This document shows, in pieces, positions 54,373 through 62,653 of a stretch of 64,000 nt of DNA. The DNA is from Pedobacter ginsenosidimutans (GTDB lineage Bacteria > Bacteroidota > Bacteroidia > Sphingobacteriales > Sphingobacteriaceae). The stretch is taken from NCBI RefSeq assembly GCF_001442625.1, contig NZ_LMZQ01000013.1, forward strand, positions 1-64,000, given 5' to 3'. Position numbers and translations under genes: made by a program. Each line of letters starts with the position of its first letter. Within the stretch, counting starts at the first letter, position 1. The notes under the pieces were generated by a model, which was not told where the DNA came from, made no database searches, and was given only the letters and a program-made list of their open reading frames with translations.

Positions 54373-55344
54373 ATGGAAGAAATCAGATGGGGCATTATTG
54401 GTTGTGGAGATGTGACCGAAGTAAAAAGCGGACCAGCATTTAATAAGGTAGCCAATTCTAAATTGGTGGCCGTAATGCGCCGCGATGGTACCAAAGCAGC
54501 AGATTATGCCAAACGGCATCAGGTACCCAAATGGTATAATGATGCTGCTCAACTGATCAACGATCCGGAAGTTAATGCCATTTATATTGCTACCCCACCT
54601 CTCCAACATGAAGCTTACACCATCGAAGCCTTAAAAGCTGGTAAGCCGGTATATGTAGAAAAACCCATGACTTTAGATGCTGAAGCTGCTCAACGCATGA
54701 CTGATGCCGCCAATCAGCTAAAGGTGAAGCTCTGCGTGGCGCATTATCGCCGTGCCCAACCAATGTTCTTAAAAGTTAAAGAACTATTGGCTGCTAATAC
54801 CATTGGTGATGTTCGTTTAGTCCGCTTAAAAATGCTCCAGTCGCCAAACCCTGCACTAATTACCAAAACAGCTGATAATTGGCGGATCAATCCAGCTATT
54901 TCTGGTGGTGGTTTATTTCATGACCTGGCTCCTCACCAATTAGATCTGATGACTTATTATTTCGGTGCAGTTAAAAACGCTATGGGCATCGCCACCAAAC
55001 AACAGGAAAACACCAAGGTGGATGATCTGGTTGCAGGAAATATCCTTTTCGAAAATGGAGTTGTGTTTAGCGGTACCTGGTGTTTCTCCGTTTCGCCACA
55101 AGATCAGGCCGATAGTTGCGTGGTTTATGGTTCAAAAGGCCATATCAGTTTCCCCATGTTTGGCAATAAAATCACCGTTACTACCGATCAAACAGAAGAA
55201 TTTATATTTGAGTCTTTGCAGCATGTGCAACAACCTATGATCGAAAAAGTAGTTGATTACTTTTTAAACAAAGGAGAAAACCCATGTAGCGGTGAAGAAG
55301 CATTGATTACGATGAAGTTAATGGATGATTTTACACGGAAGTAA
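54373..55344 (+). CDS. Gfo/Idh/MocA-family NAD(P)-dependent oxidoreductase
   Basis: Cytoplasmic dehydrogenase or epimerase for a sugar or inositol-like substrate. The ATG at 54373 gives a protein that begins directly with the Rossmann strand (RWGIIGCGDVTEVKSG); an in-frame Met upstream at 54259 would run through a terminator-like hairpin. It has 323 residues. Family motifs are AIYIATPPLQHEAYTIEAL, the catalytic KPVYVEKPMTLDAEAA (EKP) and GGGLFHDLAPHQLDLM with the conserved His. The substrate is unknown. Confidence 0.9.
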   Translation: MEEIRWGIIGCGDVTEVKSGPAFNKVANSKLVAVMRRDGTKAADYAKRHQVPKWYNDAAQLINDPEVNAIYIATPPLQHEAYTIEALKAGKPVYVEKPMTLDAEAAQRMTDAANQLKVKLCVAHYRRAQPMFLKVKELLAANTIGDVRLVRLKMLQSPNPALITKTADNWRINPAISGGGLFHDLAPHQLDLMTYYFGAVKNAMGIATKQQENTKVDDLVAGNILFENGVVFSGTWCFSVSPQDQADSCVVYGSKGHISFPMFGNKITVTTDQTEEFIFESLQHVQQPMIEKVVDYFLNKGENPCSGEEALITMKLMDDFTRK

Positions 55345-55538
55345 TTAACATGTACGTAAAGCGGCCATCATCCTGTCTCAATTTTTACATGGGAATCAGC
55401 ACCGATGTATAAAAGATACCGACCACGAAGTAGCTATTAGGCCTTTAAAGCCATAAACACTACTAATAAAACAAGTTCAGCATGACTTGATGACCTTATT
55501 GACATTCACTTTACCATCCTTCCCTAGCTCCCTCTAAA

Positions 55539-55568
55539 AGGGTCTTTAAACCTTGATTTAAAGACCCT
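55539..55568 (-). terminator. Hairpin terminator after the MDR oxidoreductase gene
   Basis: AGGGTCTTTAAA (55539-55550) and TTTAAAGACCCT (55557-55568) form a perfect 12-bp stem eight bases beyond the stop of the minus-strand gene. A short CTTTT stretch follows on that strand. It may also serve the convergent oxidoreductase. Confidence 0.7.
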
Positions 55569-55575
55569 ATAAAAC

Positions 55576-56547
55576 TTAAATGGTTACCACTAAACGTTTG
55601 CCATCAGCAACCTTAAGGTTCCAAAGACTGGAAATATCTGCTAGCTTAACCTCAATAGTTTCTACCTTCAATTTACCATCTGCTGCTAGCTGAAACATTT
55701 GAGGCAATATTTCAGTAAATAACAACCCAACCTGTTCTTTGCTCCAGCTGCCCAGGCCCGAACCTGTGAGCCGCAGATCTACACTTCTTAAATTTGCAGC
55801 CGATAACTGGATCAGATCGCCAGCCATACTGCCCACAGAAACAAACCTCACTTTATTAGTAAACGAACCTTGCCCCATTAAACTGGATAACAACAGTTCA
55901 GCGGTACGGCCCCAGAGGTAATCGATAATTACATCTATAGGTTTTTCTTGATGGCTTTGTTTCACCTGCGATAAAAATGCTGAATTATCGGTTGTAATCT
56001 CGATGATTTCATCTGCACCAAGCGTTAACAGATTTTGGAGCGATTGGACATTTCTTCCTGTTGCAATTACTTTTGCTGCGCCATAATGTTTCGCAATCTG
56101 CACGGCTACCATCCCTGTAAAACCAGTTGCACCATTAATCAACACCACATCTCCAGGCTGGATAGCCGCTTTAAACCTTAAGGCCATGGCCGAGCCAATA
56201 ACGGCATTGGCCAATGCGGCGGCCGTTGCATCACTTAAACCTTCAGGCAGTTTCACCATCCTGCTCTTTTCTATAGTTGCTTTTTCTGCCAGCATTCCAC
56301 TTACACCCATCCCATAAACCCGCGTGCCATCTTCGAGCAGGCATACGCCATCGCCACCAATCACACGGCCTGTTGCTTTTGGTGCATCGCTCGAATAATG
56401 CGTACCCGCTGCTTTGCCTTTATCGAAATGTTTAATGGCAACGGCCTTTACACACACCAATATTTCATGGTCGTTTTGGGCTACTGGTTGCTCAAACTCT
56501 ACATATTGAGGTAATTCCCCTTTTTGATACATCACTGCTGCTTTCAT
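55576..56547 (-). CDS. Zinc-independent MDR oxidoreductase (quinone-oxidoreductase-like)
   Basis: Cytoplasmic NADPH-dependent reductase of the medium-chain family. The ATG at 56547 gives MKAAVMYQKGELPQYVEF, the standard start; an in-frame Met 24 bases upstream overlaps the -7 region. It has 323 residues. The nucleotide-binding motif is NGATGFTGMVAVQIAKHYGA, and no zinc-ligand pattern (GHE with Cys cluster) is seen. Preceded on the same strand by a Crp/Fnr regulator gene, which may control it in response to a quinone or electrophile (inference). Confidence 0.88.
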   Translation of the reverse strand: MKAAVMYQKGELPQYVEFEQPVAQNDHEILVCVKAVAIKHFDKGKAAGTHYSSDAPKATGRVIGGDGVCLLEDGTRVYGMGVSGMLAEKATIEKSRMVKLPEGLSDATAAALANAVIGSAMALRFKAAIQPGDVVLINGATGFTGMVAVQIAKHYGAAKVIATGRNVQSLQNLLTLGADEIIEITTDNSAFLSQVKQSHQEKPIDVIIDYLWGRTAELLLSSLMGQGSFTNKVRFVSVGSMAGDLIQLSAANLRSVDLRLTGSGLGSWSKEQVGLLFTEILPQMFQLAADGKLKVETIEVKLADISSLWNLKVADGKRLVVTI

Positions 56548-56568
56548 CTTTTTTGTATTTTGTTGATA

Positions 56569-56576
56569 CAAAGTTA
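56569..56576 (-). promoter_or_regulatory. -7 box TAACTTTG for the MDR oxidoreductase gene
   Basis: Exact TAnnTTTG match on the minus strand, 21 bases upstream of the ATG at 56547. It shows the gene can be transcribed independently of the regulator gene upstream. Confidence 0.6.
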
Positions 56577-56608
56577 GATTCGGCTGCAGTGCCGAACGAT
56601 AACATATG

Positions 56609-57190
56609 TTACCGATTGCCTTTTTTTAGCAGTGCACTTTTTATACGGCTTAAGTGTACACGGGTTATACCTAAATAAGAGGCAATATAATGTTGAGGAA
56701 CGCGCTGTACAATATGAGGCCTTTCCTGTAAGATCTTTTGATAACGTTCTTCGGGAGTATCTCTGATGAAGGATACAAATTCATTCATATAATGCATCTG
56801 CCTCTGAGCCAGAATATTTAAGATTACATCCGCAAATCCAGGCTCCTCACGCAGTTCAGTCATTAAAGCTTTTACTTTTATTTTATGCAACAGATAAATA
56901 ACCGAAGGCTCGATCGTTTCAATGGTAAATAGGCTGGGCGTATTCTTCAGAAAACTTTCTAAGGAAGTTAAACCTTCTTTTTCAAAGAAAAACTGAACAG
57001 TTTTATCATCTCCTTGTTTATTTAAAGCGGCACGTACACAACCTTTTTCTACATAAAAATAATGATGGGATATTTTACCCTCTTCCAGTAAAATGGTTTT
57101 CGCCGGAACCTCCATGCGCTCCTGAAATTCCAGATATTTATCCCAATAAGGATTCAACTGAGGAAATTTATCTTTAAAATGGAAAAGCAT
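56609..57190 (-). CDS. Crp/Fnr-family transcriptional regulator
   Basis: A 193-residue regulator with a beta-roll sensor domain (ILLEEGKISHHYFYVEKGCVRAAL) and a C-terminal helix-turn-helix-like end (VPQHYIASYLGITRVHLSRIKSALLKKG). It shares its layout with the regulator at 34389-34964 but is clearly a different paralogue. The MDR oxidoreductase gene lies 61 bp downstream on the same strand and is the likely target. Confidence 0.9.
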   Translation of the reverse strand: MLFHFKDKFPQLNPYWDKYLEFQERMEVPAKTILLEEGKISHHYFYVEKGCVRAALNKQGDDKTVQFFFEKEGLTSLESFLKNTPSLFTIETIEPSVIYLLHKIKVKALMTELREEPGFADVILNILAQRQMHYMNEFVSFIRDTPEERYQKILQERPHIVQRVPQHYIASYLGITRVHLSRIKSALLKKGNR

Positions 57191-57206
57191 CTGTTGGGTA
57201 TTCTTA

Positions 57207-57214
57207 CAAATTTA
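57207..57214 (-). promoter_or_regulatory. -7 box TAAATTTG for the Crp/Fnr gene
   Basis: Exact TAnnTTTG on the minus strand, 16 bases before the ATG at 57190. Confidence 0.6.
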
Positions 57215-57503
57215 ATTTATTCTCGAGAGAAAACAGTATCCTAAAGCTAATCTTACTGAAACTATTGTAAGCCATTAACGTTTGAACGCTGTCTATAAAC
57301 CTGATTGACGGGGAAAGCGCCCGATTCTTTACCGATAAATCGGCACTAAATTAGCATCGGGACTTGTACCAAAAGCAGGGCTGCAGTCAGTCAAGAATTA
57401 CGCCCCTTCCATTTCCAAACAAAAACGGATGTAGCCTATTGATCATCTAAATTTTGTTTAAAATGTCACCTCAAAACTATAAAAAAATGATGCTATACTC
57501 TAC
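57215..57503. other. Gap of about 290 bp, nothing firm recognised
   Basis: Sequence between the Crp/Fnr promoter and the end of the peroxiredoxin-like gene. It contains a short palindrome (CCGATAAATCGG) near 57340 but no gene or clear terminator. Confidence 0.4.
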
Positions 57504-58085
57504 CTAAAGTTTCGAAAGCAAAAGTTTTACAGAGGCTCTTTTTTGATAGTTGGGATCAAAATGAACATACTTAACTTTCCCTGAACGATCGATGATATAG
57601 GTTGCAGGAACGGGTAAGGTATGTCGGGTATTCCCATTGTTTTCTTCTAAATTTATACCATAGCCCTTGTATTTGGTAAAGGTTGCTTCGTCCATCATAA
57701 AGTTAACATTGTAGGCTTTCATAATCTCATCGTCTTTATCCTGAAGGATAGAAAAACCAGCGCTTGTTTTTTTGATTGTTTTATCAATGTTTTCTTTCGT
57801 TTCGGGTGTAACTCCGATCACATATGCATCTTTCCCACTTAATAAACTTAAAGAATCTTGCAGCGCTTTAATGTGTTTATTACAATAAGGGCACCATTGA
57901 CCGCGATAAAAAAATAATACCACAGAACGGTGCGCTTTAAGTGCACTTTTCAAACTCACGGTTTTACCGTTTTGATCCATTCCGCTAAACATGGGCGCTT
58001 TATCACCTTCTTTTAAACCCTCTTGTGCTTTTGTTTGCAGCGATAATACAAGTGCTAACGCTGTAAATAAGATAATCCTTTTCAT
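57504..58085 (-). CDS. Exported peroxiredoxin/thioredoxin-like protein (AhpC/TSA family)
   Basis: A periplasmic thiol protein of 193 residues with a signal peptide (ending QTKAQ). The active site is RGQWCPYCNKHIKAL (Cys65 and Cys68); FFYRGQWCPYC is typical of peroxiredoxin-like AhpC/TSA proteins. Likely reduces peroxides or disulfides. It is the last gene of a unit with an ECF sigma factor and a zinc anti-sigma, 59 bp after the latter, so it is a probable target or sensor of that system. Confidence 0.88.
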   Translation of the reverse strand: MKRIILFTALALVLSLQTKAQEGLKEGDKAPMFSGMDQNGKTVSLKSALKAHRSVVLFFYRGQWCPYCNKHIKALQDSLSLLSGKDAYVIGVTPETKENIDKTIKKTSAGFSILQDKDDEIMKAYNVNFMMDEATFTKYKGYGINLEENNGNTRHTLPVPATYIIDRSGKVKYVHFDPNYQKRASVKLLLSKL

Positions 58086-58144
58086 TTTTTGTCTTTATGT
58101 TTTTCCTTTTAGTCGAACCAACAGCAATAACCTTACAGTTAAAA

Positions 58145-58411
58145 TCAATTTTTATTTATTTCTTTTTCAATCTTCTCGTTTAATGTTTTTTTAAAGGCTT
58201 CATCCAGTTTAAAATCGCTGTTTTCAAAACCTACAAACACCCTATTAATCAATATACTCTGCTGCTGATAAATTTTGCACACCGAACAACCTGCCAGATG
58301 TACATGTAATTGTAGTGTTTCGGCAGCTGTAATTTTTCCGGCAATTCTTTTTTCGATCAAAAAAGTAGCTTGTCTACAGTTATAGATTATATTTTTTAGC
58401 GCGTTCGTCAT
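58145..58411 (-). CDS. Putative zinc-binding anti-sigma factor
   Basis: An 88-residue cytoplasmic protein with the HX3CX2C zinc motif (His38, Cys42, Cys45 in HLAGCSVC) of ZAS anti-sigma factors, and a charged helical tail. It is short and lacks a membrane segment, so it would act as a soluble, possibly redox-responsive, inhibitor. It starts one base after the sigma gene's stop. The neighbouring thiol-active-site protein fits a redox-sensing role (inference). Confidence 0.8.
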   Translation of the reverse strand: MTNALKNIIYNCRQATFLIEKRIAGKITAAETLQLHVHLAGCSVCKIYQQQSILINRVFVGFENSDFKLDEAFKKTLNEKIEKEINKN

Positions 58412-58412
58412 A

Positions 58413-59003
58413 TCAGTTCCAGTTTTTTTGAAGGCAGGCCCTCAGGTTAAGTTTTGCGCGGTGCATAATCACCCAGAAATTAGCTGCAGTGAGTTTTAAT
58501 TCGGTGCAGATCAGCTCCGAAGCCAGATCATCTATGTGTTTCATCGAAAATACAGAAAACCATAAGCCGGGAAGTTTGGCCAAACAATCGTTCAATACAA
58601 TCCCCAATTCTTTCATCATTAAAGGGTTATCTACTTCCAAACCAAATGCCCGTGGATAATCTTTTTCCGTCCAATGCCCTGATTCCACATCAAAAAAACC
58701 TTGTACTTCATCTGCTGCACTTCCTACTTTTAAATTATGGGAAGAACGTTTTCGGTAAAAATCGGCTATTTTATTTTTAAGGATTGCCGTTAGCCAGGTT
58801 TTCTCTGTACTGTTACCCTCAAAACCGCCTAATCTTTGCAAACCTGCCAAAAAGGTATCCTGAACCAAATCTTTGGCCGCTTCTTCATCTCTTATTCTCG
58901 AAAAGGCAAAGCCATACAGGTAATCGGCATATTTTTCTACCCAGCTCAATGGGTCTGAATGAAGGTTCTTGATTGTATATTCCTTATCCGTTTCGTTTTG
59001 CAT
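58413..59003 (-). CDS. ECF-type RNA polymerase sigma factor
   Basis: A 196-residue sigma factor with region 2 (DYLYGFAFSRIRDEEAAKDLVQDTFLAGLQ; KTWLTAILKNKIADFYRKR) and region 4 (LAKLPGLWFSVFSMKHIDDLASELICTEL, then a helix-turn-helix). A longer-than-usual linker (about residues 90-130; AADEVQGFFDVESGHW) separates them. First gene of a three-gene unit with the zinc anti-sigma and the peroxiredoxin-like protein; probably autoregulated. Confidence 0.93.
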   Translation of the reverse strand: MQNETDKEYTIKNLHSDPLSWVEKYADYLYGFAFSRIRDEEAAKDLVQDTFLAGLQRLGGFEGNSTEKTWLTAILKNKIADFYRKRSSHNLKVGSAADEVQGFFDVESGHWTEKDYPRAFGLEVDNPLMMKELGIVLNDCLAKLPGLWFSVFSMKHIDDLASELICTELKLTAANFWVIMHRAKLNLRACLQKNWN

Positions 59004-59208
59004 TTTTTGGTATTATCTAATATAAATATACTCCATAATTGCTTTGTCGCATGAAATGAAACATCCTTACAAATTATTTTATGTTTTTTAGCAGGATTTA
59101 TATCGTTATAACGACTGGCTCAAATAAAAAGAAAAAAAATCAATCCTATTTAAAGTAATTTCTAAAGTTGTACGTCTACAGTTCCAACAAACCTAAAAAC
59201 TTTTCTAT

Positions 59209-59439
59209 ATGATAGCCGTTTTCAAAACAAATGTATCCACGGATAACGAGTTAAACGTAATCAGCCCATTGCTGAACAGCCAGTTCAAAGAAATCAAATG
59301 GAATATCGATTTATGGGATTCTGATAAAATCCTCAGGGTAGATTCGCCAAGAGATTGGACAAAAGAAATCACCGAACTCTTTAACAGTATTGGTTTGCGC
59401 TGTATTAACCTCGAAATTTTTCATTCCGAGCCTTTTTAA
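59209..59439 (+). CDS. Small hypothetical protein, ferredoxin-like (HMA-like) fold
   Basis: A 76-residue soluble protein beginning MIAVFKTNVSTDNELNVISP. The alternating pattern (IKWNIDLWDSDKILRVDSP, then TELFNSIGLRCINLE) matches small Bacteroidota proteins with a heavy-metal-associated-like fold that lack the CxxC metal motif. Function unknown. No operon partner. Confidence 0.65.
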   Translation: MIAVFKTNVSTDNELNVISPLLNSQFKEIKWNIDLWDSDKILRVDSPRDWTKEITELFNSIGLRCINLEIFHSEPF

Positions 59440-59488
59440 GCCTAACATTGAAATTTCCGGCAATTATTATGGATATCATATGTGGTGG

Positions 59489-59616
59489 GAGGGTATATCA
59501 TAAAGGCGATTTCACCTCAGTTGCTGTCATGTTGAGCCTGTCGAAACACCTTAAAGCGTATTTAAGCGGGTCCTTCGACAGGCTCAGGATGACAAATCTA
59601 TATTATGATACAACCT
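59489..59616. repeat. Family A MITE-like element
   Basis: Terminal repeats GAGGGTATATCATAA and TTATGATACAACCT; inner arms GTTGAGCCTGTCGAAACACC and GGTCCTTCGACAGGCTCAGG. The core is nearly the same as the copy at 27847-27993, with a short deletion. Confidence 0.75.
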
Positions 59617-59625
59617 ATTGAATTT

Positions 59626-59882
59626 CGTTCTCAGATGTAATAAGTATTGGAGTTGCTATTGCAATTCAACATTGGAATTTACTTTATCAGTCAGATGGTA
59701 ACATCTGACTGCACAAATAGAATCAAAAAAATCCAAGCTTTTTATTTGTTTCCAGTGGTGTCAGATATTACTATCTGACACATAATCTCGTTCTCAGATG
59801 TAATAAGCATTGGAGTTCCTATTGCAATTCCACATTGGAATTTACTTTATCAGTCAGATGGTAACATCCGACTGCACAAATA
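59626..59882. repeat. Direct duplication of a 94-bp unit with three hairpins
   Basis: Units at 59626-59719 and 59789-59882 are near-identical, offset by 163 bp. Unit 1 ends in a perfect 10-bp hairpin (59688-59711: CAGTCAGATG, loop GTAA, CATCTGACTG); in unit 2 one base differs. Between the units is another perfect hairpin with a related stem (59758-59781: GTGTCAGATA, loop TTAC, TATCTGACAC). No open frame. It lies directly upstream of the XdhC gene. Confidence 0.85.
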
Positions 59883-59959
59883 AAGGGTACATCTTCCTTT
59901 GCTTTGGCTATTTGTAATAGATTATCATTAAATTGCATCATCTATTGCATCAACCCCTA

Positions 59960-61075
59960 ATGAAAGAAATTACCGATATCATAAAGGCATATCAAAAAGC
60001 AAAGAAGGAAAAGAAAAAAGCAGCCCTTGCAACGGTAGTTAAGGTAGAAGGTTCCTCTTACCGCAGGCCCGGTGCCAGAATGCTGATTACTGAAGATGGC
60101 CAGTTAACAGGTGCCATTAGTGGCGGTTGTTTAGAAGGCGATGCGTTGCGGAAAGCACTTTCGGCAATTGTACAACAAGAAAACAAGCTCATTACTTACG
60201 ATACTACAGACGAAGATGATGCCAAATTTGGTGTTCAGCTGGGCTGCAATGGTGTTGTGCATATTTTGTTCGAACCCATTATAGAAGAAGATCAGTTAAA
60301 TCCCATCGCCATTTTAACAGCATTGCAAAGCAAAAGGGAAAATGCAGTTTTAGCAACACTTTTTTCCCTAACAGATAAACTGCAGTTGGGTACAGCCATG
60401 CTTTTTAGAAATGAACCTATTCTATCTAAAACCCCTCAGGCGATCTTCGATAAGACAATTAAAGATATTCTTGAAGTTTCAGAACATAAGACTACAGCAA
60501 TTAAAGCGTATAATTTGGACAACCAACAAATTGATGCCTTTCTCGAATTCATCCAACCCCCAATTTCATTAATTATAGCAGGCGCAGGCAATGATGCACA
60601 GCCATTAGCCGAAATGGCATATCTTTTAGGCTGGGAAGTAACGGTTATAGATGGAAGGCCTACACATGCTACACCACAACGTTTTACAAATGCAACCAAA
60701 GTTTTGGTGAGCAAACCCGAAAATGTATTAGCTCAGATTCAGATAGATGAACAAACGGCTTTTGTTCTGATGACCCATAATTATAATTACGACCTCGAAC
60801 TACTTAAATATCTATTAAACACAAACGCTCCATATATCGGTACTCTGGGCCCAAAGAAAAAGCTAGTTAGGATGTTAGATGAACTGGATTTGGCAACGCC
60901 AGCAAACCAAACACGTGTGCATGGTCCGATTGGACTGGATATTGGTGCAGAAACAGCAGAAGAAATCGCCATTTCCATCCTCGCGGAGATTAAATCTGTT
61001 TTTACAGGTGCTTCGGCCATGTTTTTAAAAGAGAAGAAAAAACCGATCCATGTTTACGAACTAAAAAACAATTAA
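59960..61075 (+). CDS. XdhC/CoxI-family molybdoenzyme maturation protein
   Basis: Helps sulfurate and insert the molybdenum cofactor into xanthine-dehydrogenase-type enzymes. The ATG at 59960 (MKEITDIIKAYQKAKKEKKK) is preferred over a Met nine codons upstream. The 371 residues contain the XdhC N-terminal domain (ALATVVKVEGSSYRRPGARML; GAISGGCLEGDAL; GCNGVVHIL) and a C-terminal Rossmann domain (LIIAGAGNDAQPLAEMA; FVLMTHNYNYDLELL; YIGTLGPKKK). First gene of a five-gene run with 3-7 bp gaps or small overlaps. Confidence 0.93.
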   Translation: MKEITDIIKAYQKAKKEKKKAALATVVKVEGSSYRRPGARMLITEDGQLTGAISGGCLEGDALRKALSAIVQQENKLITYDTTDEDDAKFGVQLGCNGVVHILFEPIIEEDQLNPIAILTALQSKRENAVLATLFSLTDKLQLGTAMLFRNEPILSKTPQAIFDKTIKDILEVSEHKTTAIKAYNLDNQQIDAFLEFIQPPISLIIAGAGNDAQPLAEMAYLLGWEVTVIDGRPTHATPQRFTNATKVLVSKPENVLAQIQIDEQTAFVLMTHNYNYDLELLKYLLNTNAPYIGTLGPKKKLVRMLDELDLATPANQTRVHGPIGLDIGAETAEEIAISILAEIKSVFTGASAMFLKEKKKPIHVYELKNN

Positions 61076-61078
61076 GCA

Positions 61079-61669
61079 TTGAAAACAGGCATTATCATAT
61101 TGGCAGCAGGTAGTTCTTCACGTTTGGGAAGACCAAAACAGCTTTTGGATTACAAAGGAAAAACGCTATTACAAACCGTAATAAATGAAGCTTTAGAAAC
61201 AAGTTGCAGACCTGTTATCGTTGTTTTAGGTGCAACTGCTAAAGAAATAGCCAGCCAGCATCAGCATGATCAGGCTAATTTCGTTATTAATGAAAGTTGG
61301 GAAAGTGGAATGGCATCGAGTATTGTTGCCGGACTTTCAACTATGGTCAAAAATAATAGTGAAATTGAAAGTATCATTATTGCTGTAGCCGACCAGGCTT
61401 TTATAAAAATGAGTAACTTTAATAACTTGATCGAAAAGCAGAAAGAAACAGGTAAAAATATAATTGCCAGTACCTATGCCGAAACGATAGGAACTCCTGC
61501 CCTCTTCAAAAAAGATTATTTTGAAGCACTTTTATCGCTCAAAGGAGCAGAAGGAGCAAAAAAGATACTAAAACAATATCCTCAGGATGTAGAAACAGTT
61601 GTTTTTGAACAAGGAGAGATTGATATTGATACGGAAACAGATTATAACAATTTAATTAGCCAGCAATGA
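61079..61669 (+). CDS. MocA-like molybdenum-cofactor nucleotidyltransferase
   Basis: Transfers a nucleotide (CMP or GMP) to molybdopterin, or a related function. The 196-residue protein begins MKTGIIILAAGSSSRLGRPKQLL, the NTP-transferase loop. The start is TTG at 61079, three bases after the XdhC stop; no ATG or GTG gives an intact first strand. VVLGATAKEIA and VADQAFIKMSNFNNLI follow family spacing. Its stop overlaps the moaA start by four bases. The partner XdhC gene suggests the CTP-using MocA type. Confidence 0.88.
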   Translation: MKTGIIILAAGSSSRLGRPKQLLDYKGKTLLQTVINEALETSCRPVIVVLGATAKEIASQHQHDQANFVINESWESGMASSIVAGLSTMVKNNSEIESIIIAVADQAFIKMSNFNNLIEKQKETGKNIIASTYAETIGTPALFKKDYFEALLSLKGAEGAKKILKQYPQDVETVVFEQGEIDIDTETDYNNLISQQ

Positions 61670-62646
61670 TAGCAGATTCTTTTGGAAGAATACACGATTA
61701 CCTGCGGATATCGCTTACGGATAACTGCAATTTTCGCTGCTTTTATTGCATGCCAGAGGAAGAATACGACTTCACCCCTGCATCCCGGCTCATGCAAACC
61801 GACGAAATTATTAAGCTGGCAGAAATTTTTGTGGCCAATGGCGTAAAAAAAATCAGGCTTACAGGTGGTGAACCATTGGTGAGAAAAGATGCAGCCAAAA
61901 TTATTGCGGCATTAGGTAAACTTCCGGTTGAGCTCGTAATTACCACAAACGGAACCCGCATTGCAGAAATGTTACCTGTTTTAAAAGAAGCAGATATTAA
62001 AACCATTAATATTAGTCTGGATACATTACAACCTGAGAAGTTCTTTATGATTACCCGAAGGGATGTTTTCCATCAGGTACGCAGTAATATCGAACTCCTT
62101 TTGCAGCACAAAATCAAGGTAAAAGTAAATATGGTGGTGATGAAAGGGCTTAACGACAATGAGATCTGCGATTTCATTAGTTGGACCAAACACAATCCCA
62201 TCCAAATCCGATTTATTGAGTTCATGCCCTTTAGCGGCAACAAGTGGACGAGCAATAAGATGTTTTCTTTAGATGAAATCCTATCCGTTGTTGAAAAAGA
62301 TTTCACCGTATTACCTGTTAAGGGAGAACCGCACGATACGGCCAAAAGTTTCATGATTCCTGGTCACGAAGGCTCCTTTGCCATTATCAGCACCATGACC
62401 AATCCTTTTTGCGATACCTGTAACCGCATGCGCTTAACTGCAGATGGCAAATTAAAAAACTGCCTGTTTTCGGATAGTGAAACCGATCTGCTTACCGTAT
62501 TGCGAAAAAATGAAGATGTGCTCCCACTAATTCAATCCGCCATTTGGAGCAAAAAGAAAGCATTAGGCGGACAGTTGGCAAGCGATTTCGAAAAAATTGA
62601 TGCAACTACCATTCAAAACAGAAGTATGATTACCATTGGAGGATAA
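61666..62646 (+). CDS. moaA: GTP 3',8-cyclase MoaA
   Basis: Radical-SAM enzyme that cyclises GTP in the first step of molybdenum-cofactor synthesis. It has 326 residues. The N-terminal cluster is CNFRCFYC (Cys21, 25, 28), followed by KIRLTGGEPLVRKD. The second cluster is in NPFCDTCNRMRLTADGKLKNC, and the chain ends with the catalytic Gly-Gly (MITIGG). All key residues are present. The other early genes (moaC, moaE, moaD, moeB) are not in the window and must lie elsewhere or to the right. Confidence 0.96.
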   Translation: MIADSFGRIHDYLRISLTDNCNFRCFYCMPEEEYDFTPASRLMQTDEIIKLAEIFVANGVKKIRLTGGEPLVRKDAAKIIAALGKLPVELVITTNGTRIAEMLPVLKEADIKTINISLDTLQPEKFFMITRRDVFHQVRSNIELLLQHKIKVKVNMVVMKGLNDNEICDFISWTKHNPIQIRFIEFMPFSGNKWTSNKMFSLDEILSVVEKDFTVLPVKGEPHDTAKSFMIPGHEGSFAIISTMTNPFCDTCNRMRLTADGKLKNCLFSDSETDLLTVLRKNEDVLPLIQSAIWSKKKALGGQLASDFEKIDATTIQNRSMITIGG

Positions 62647-62653
62647 AATTTTC

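Noticed and set aside
59489..59882. CRISPR array
   Set aside because: There are only two copies of a 94-bp unit with one 69-bp gap, no short regular repeats and no cas genes.
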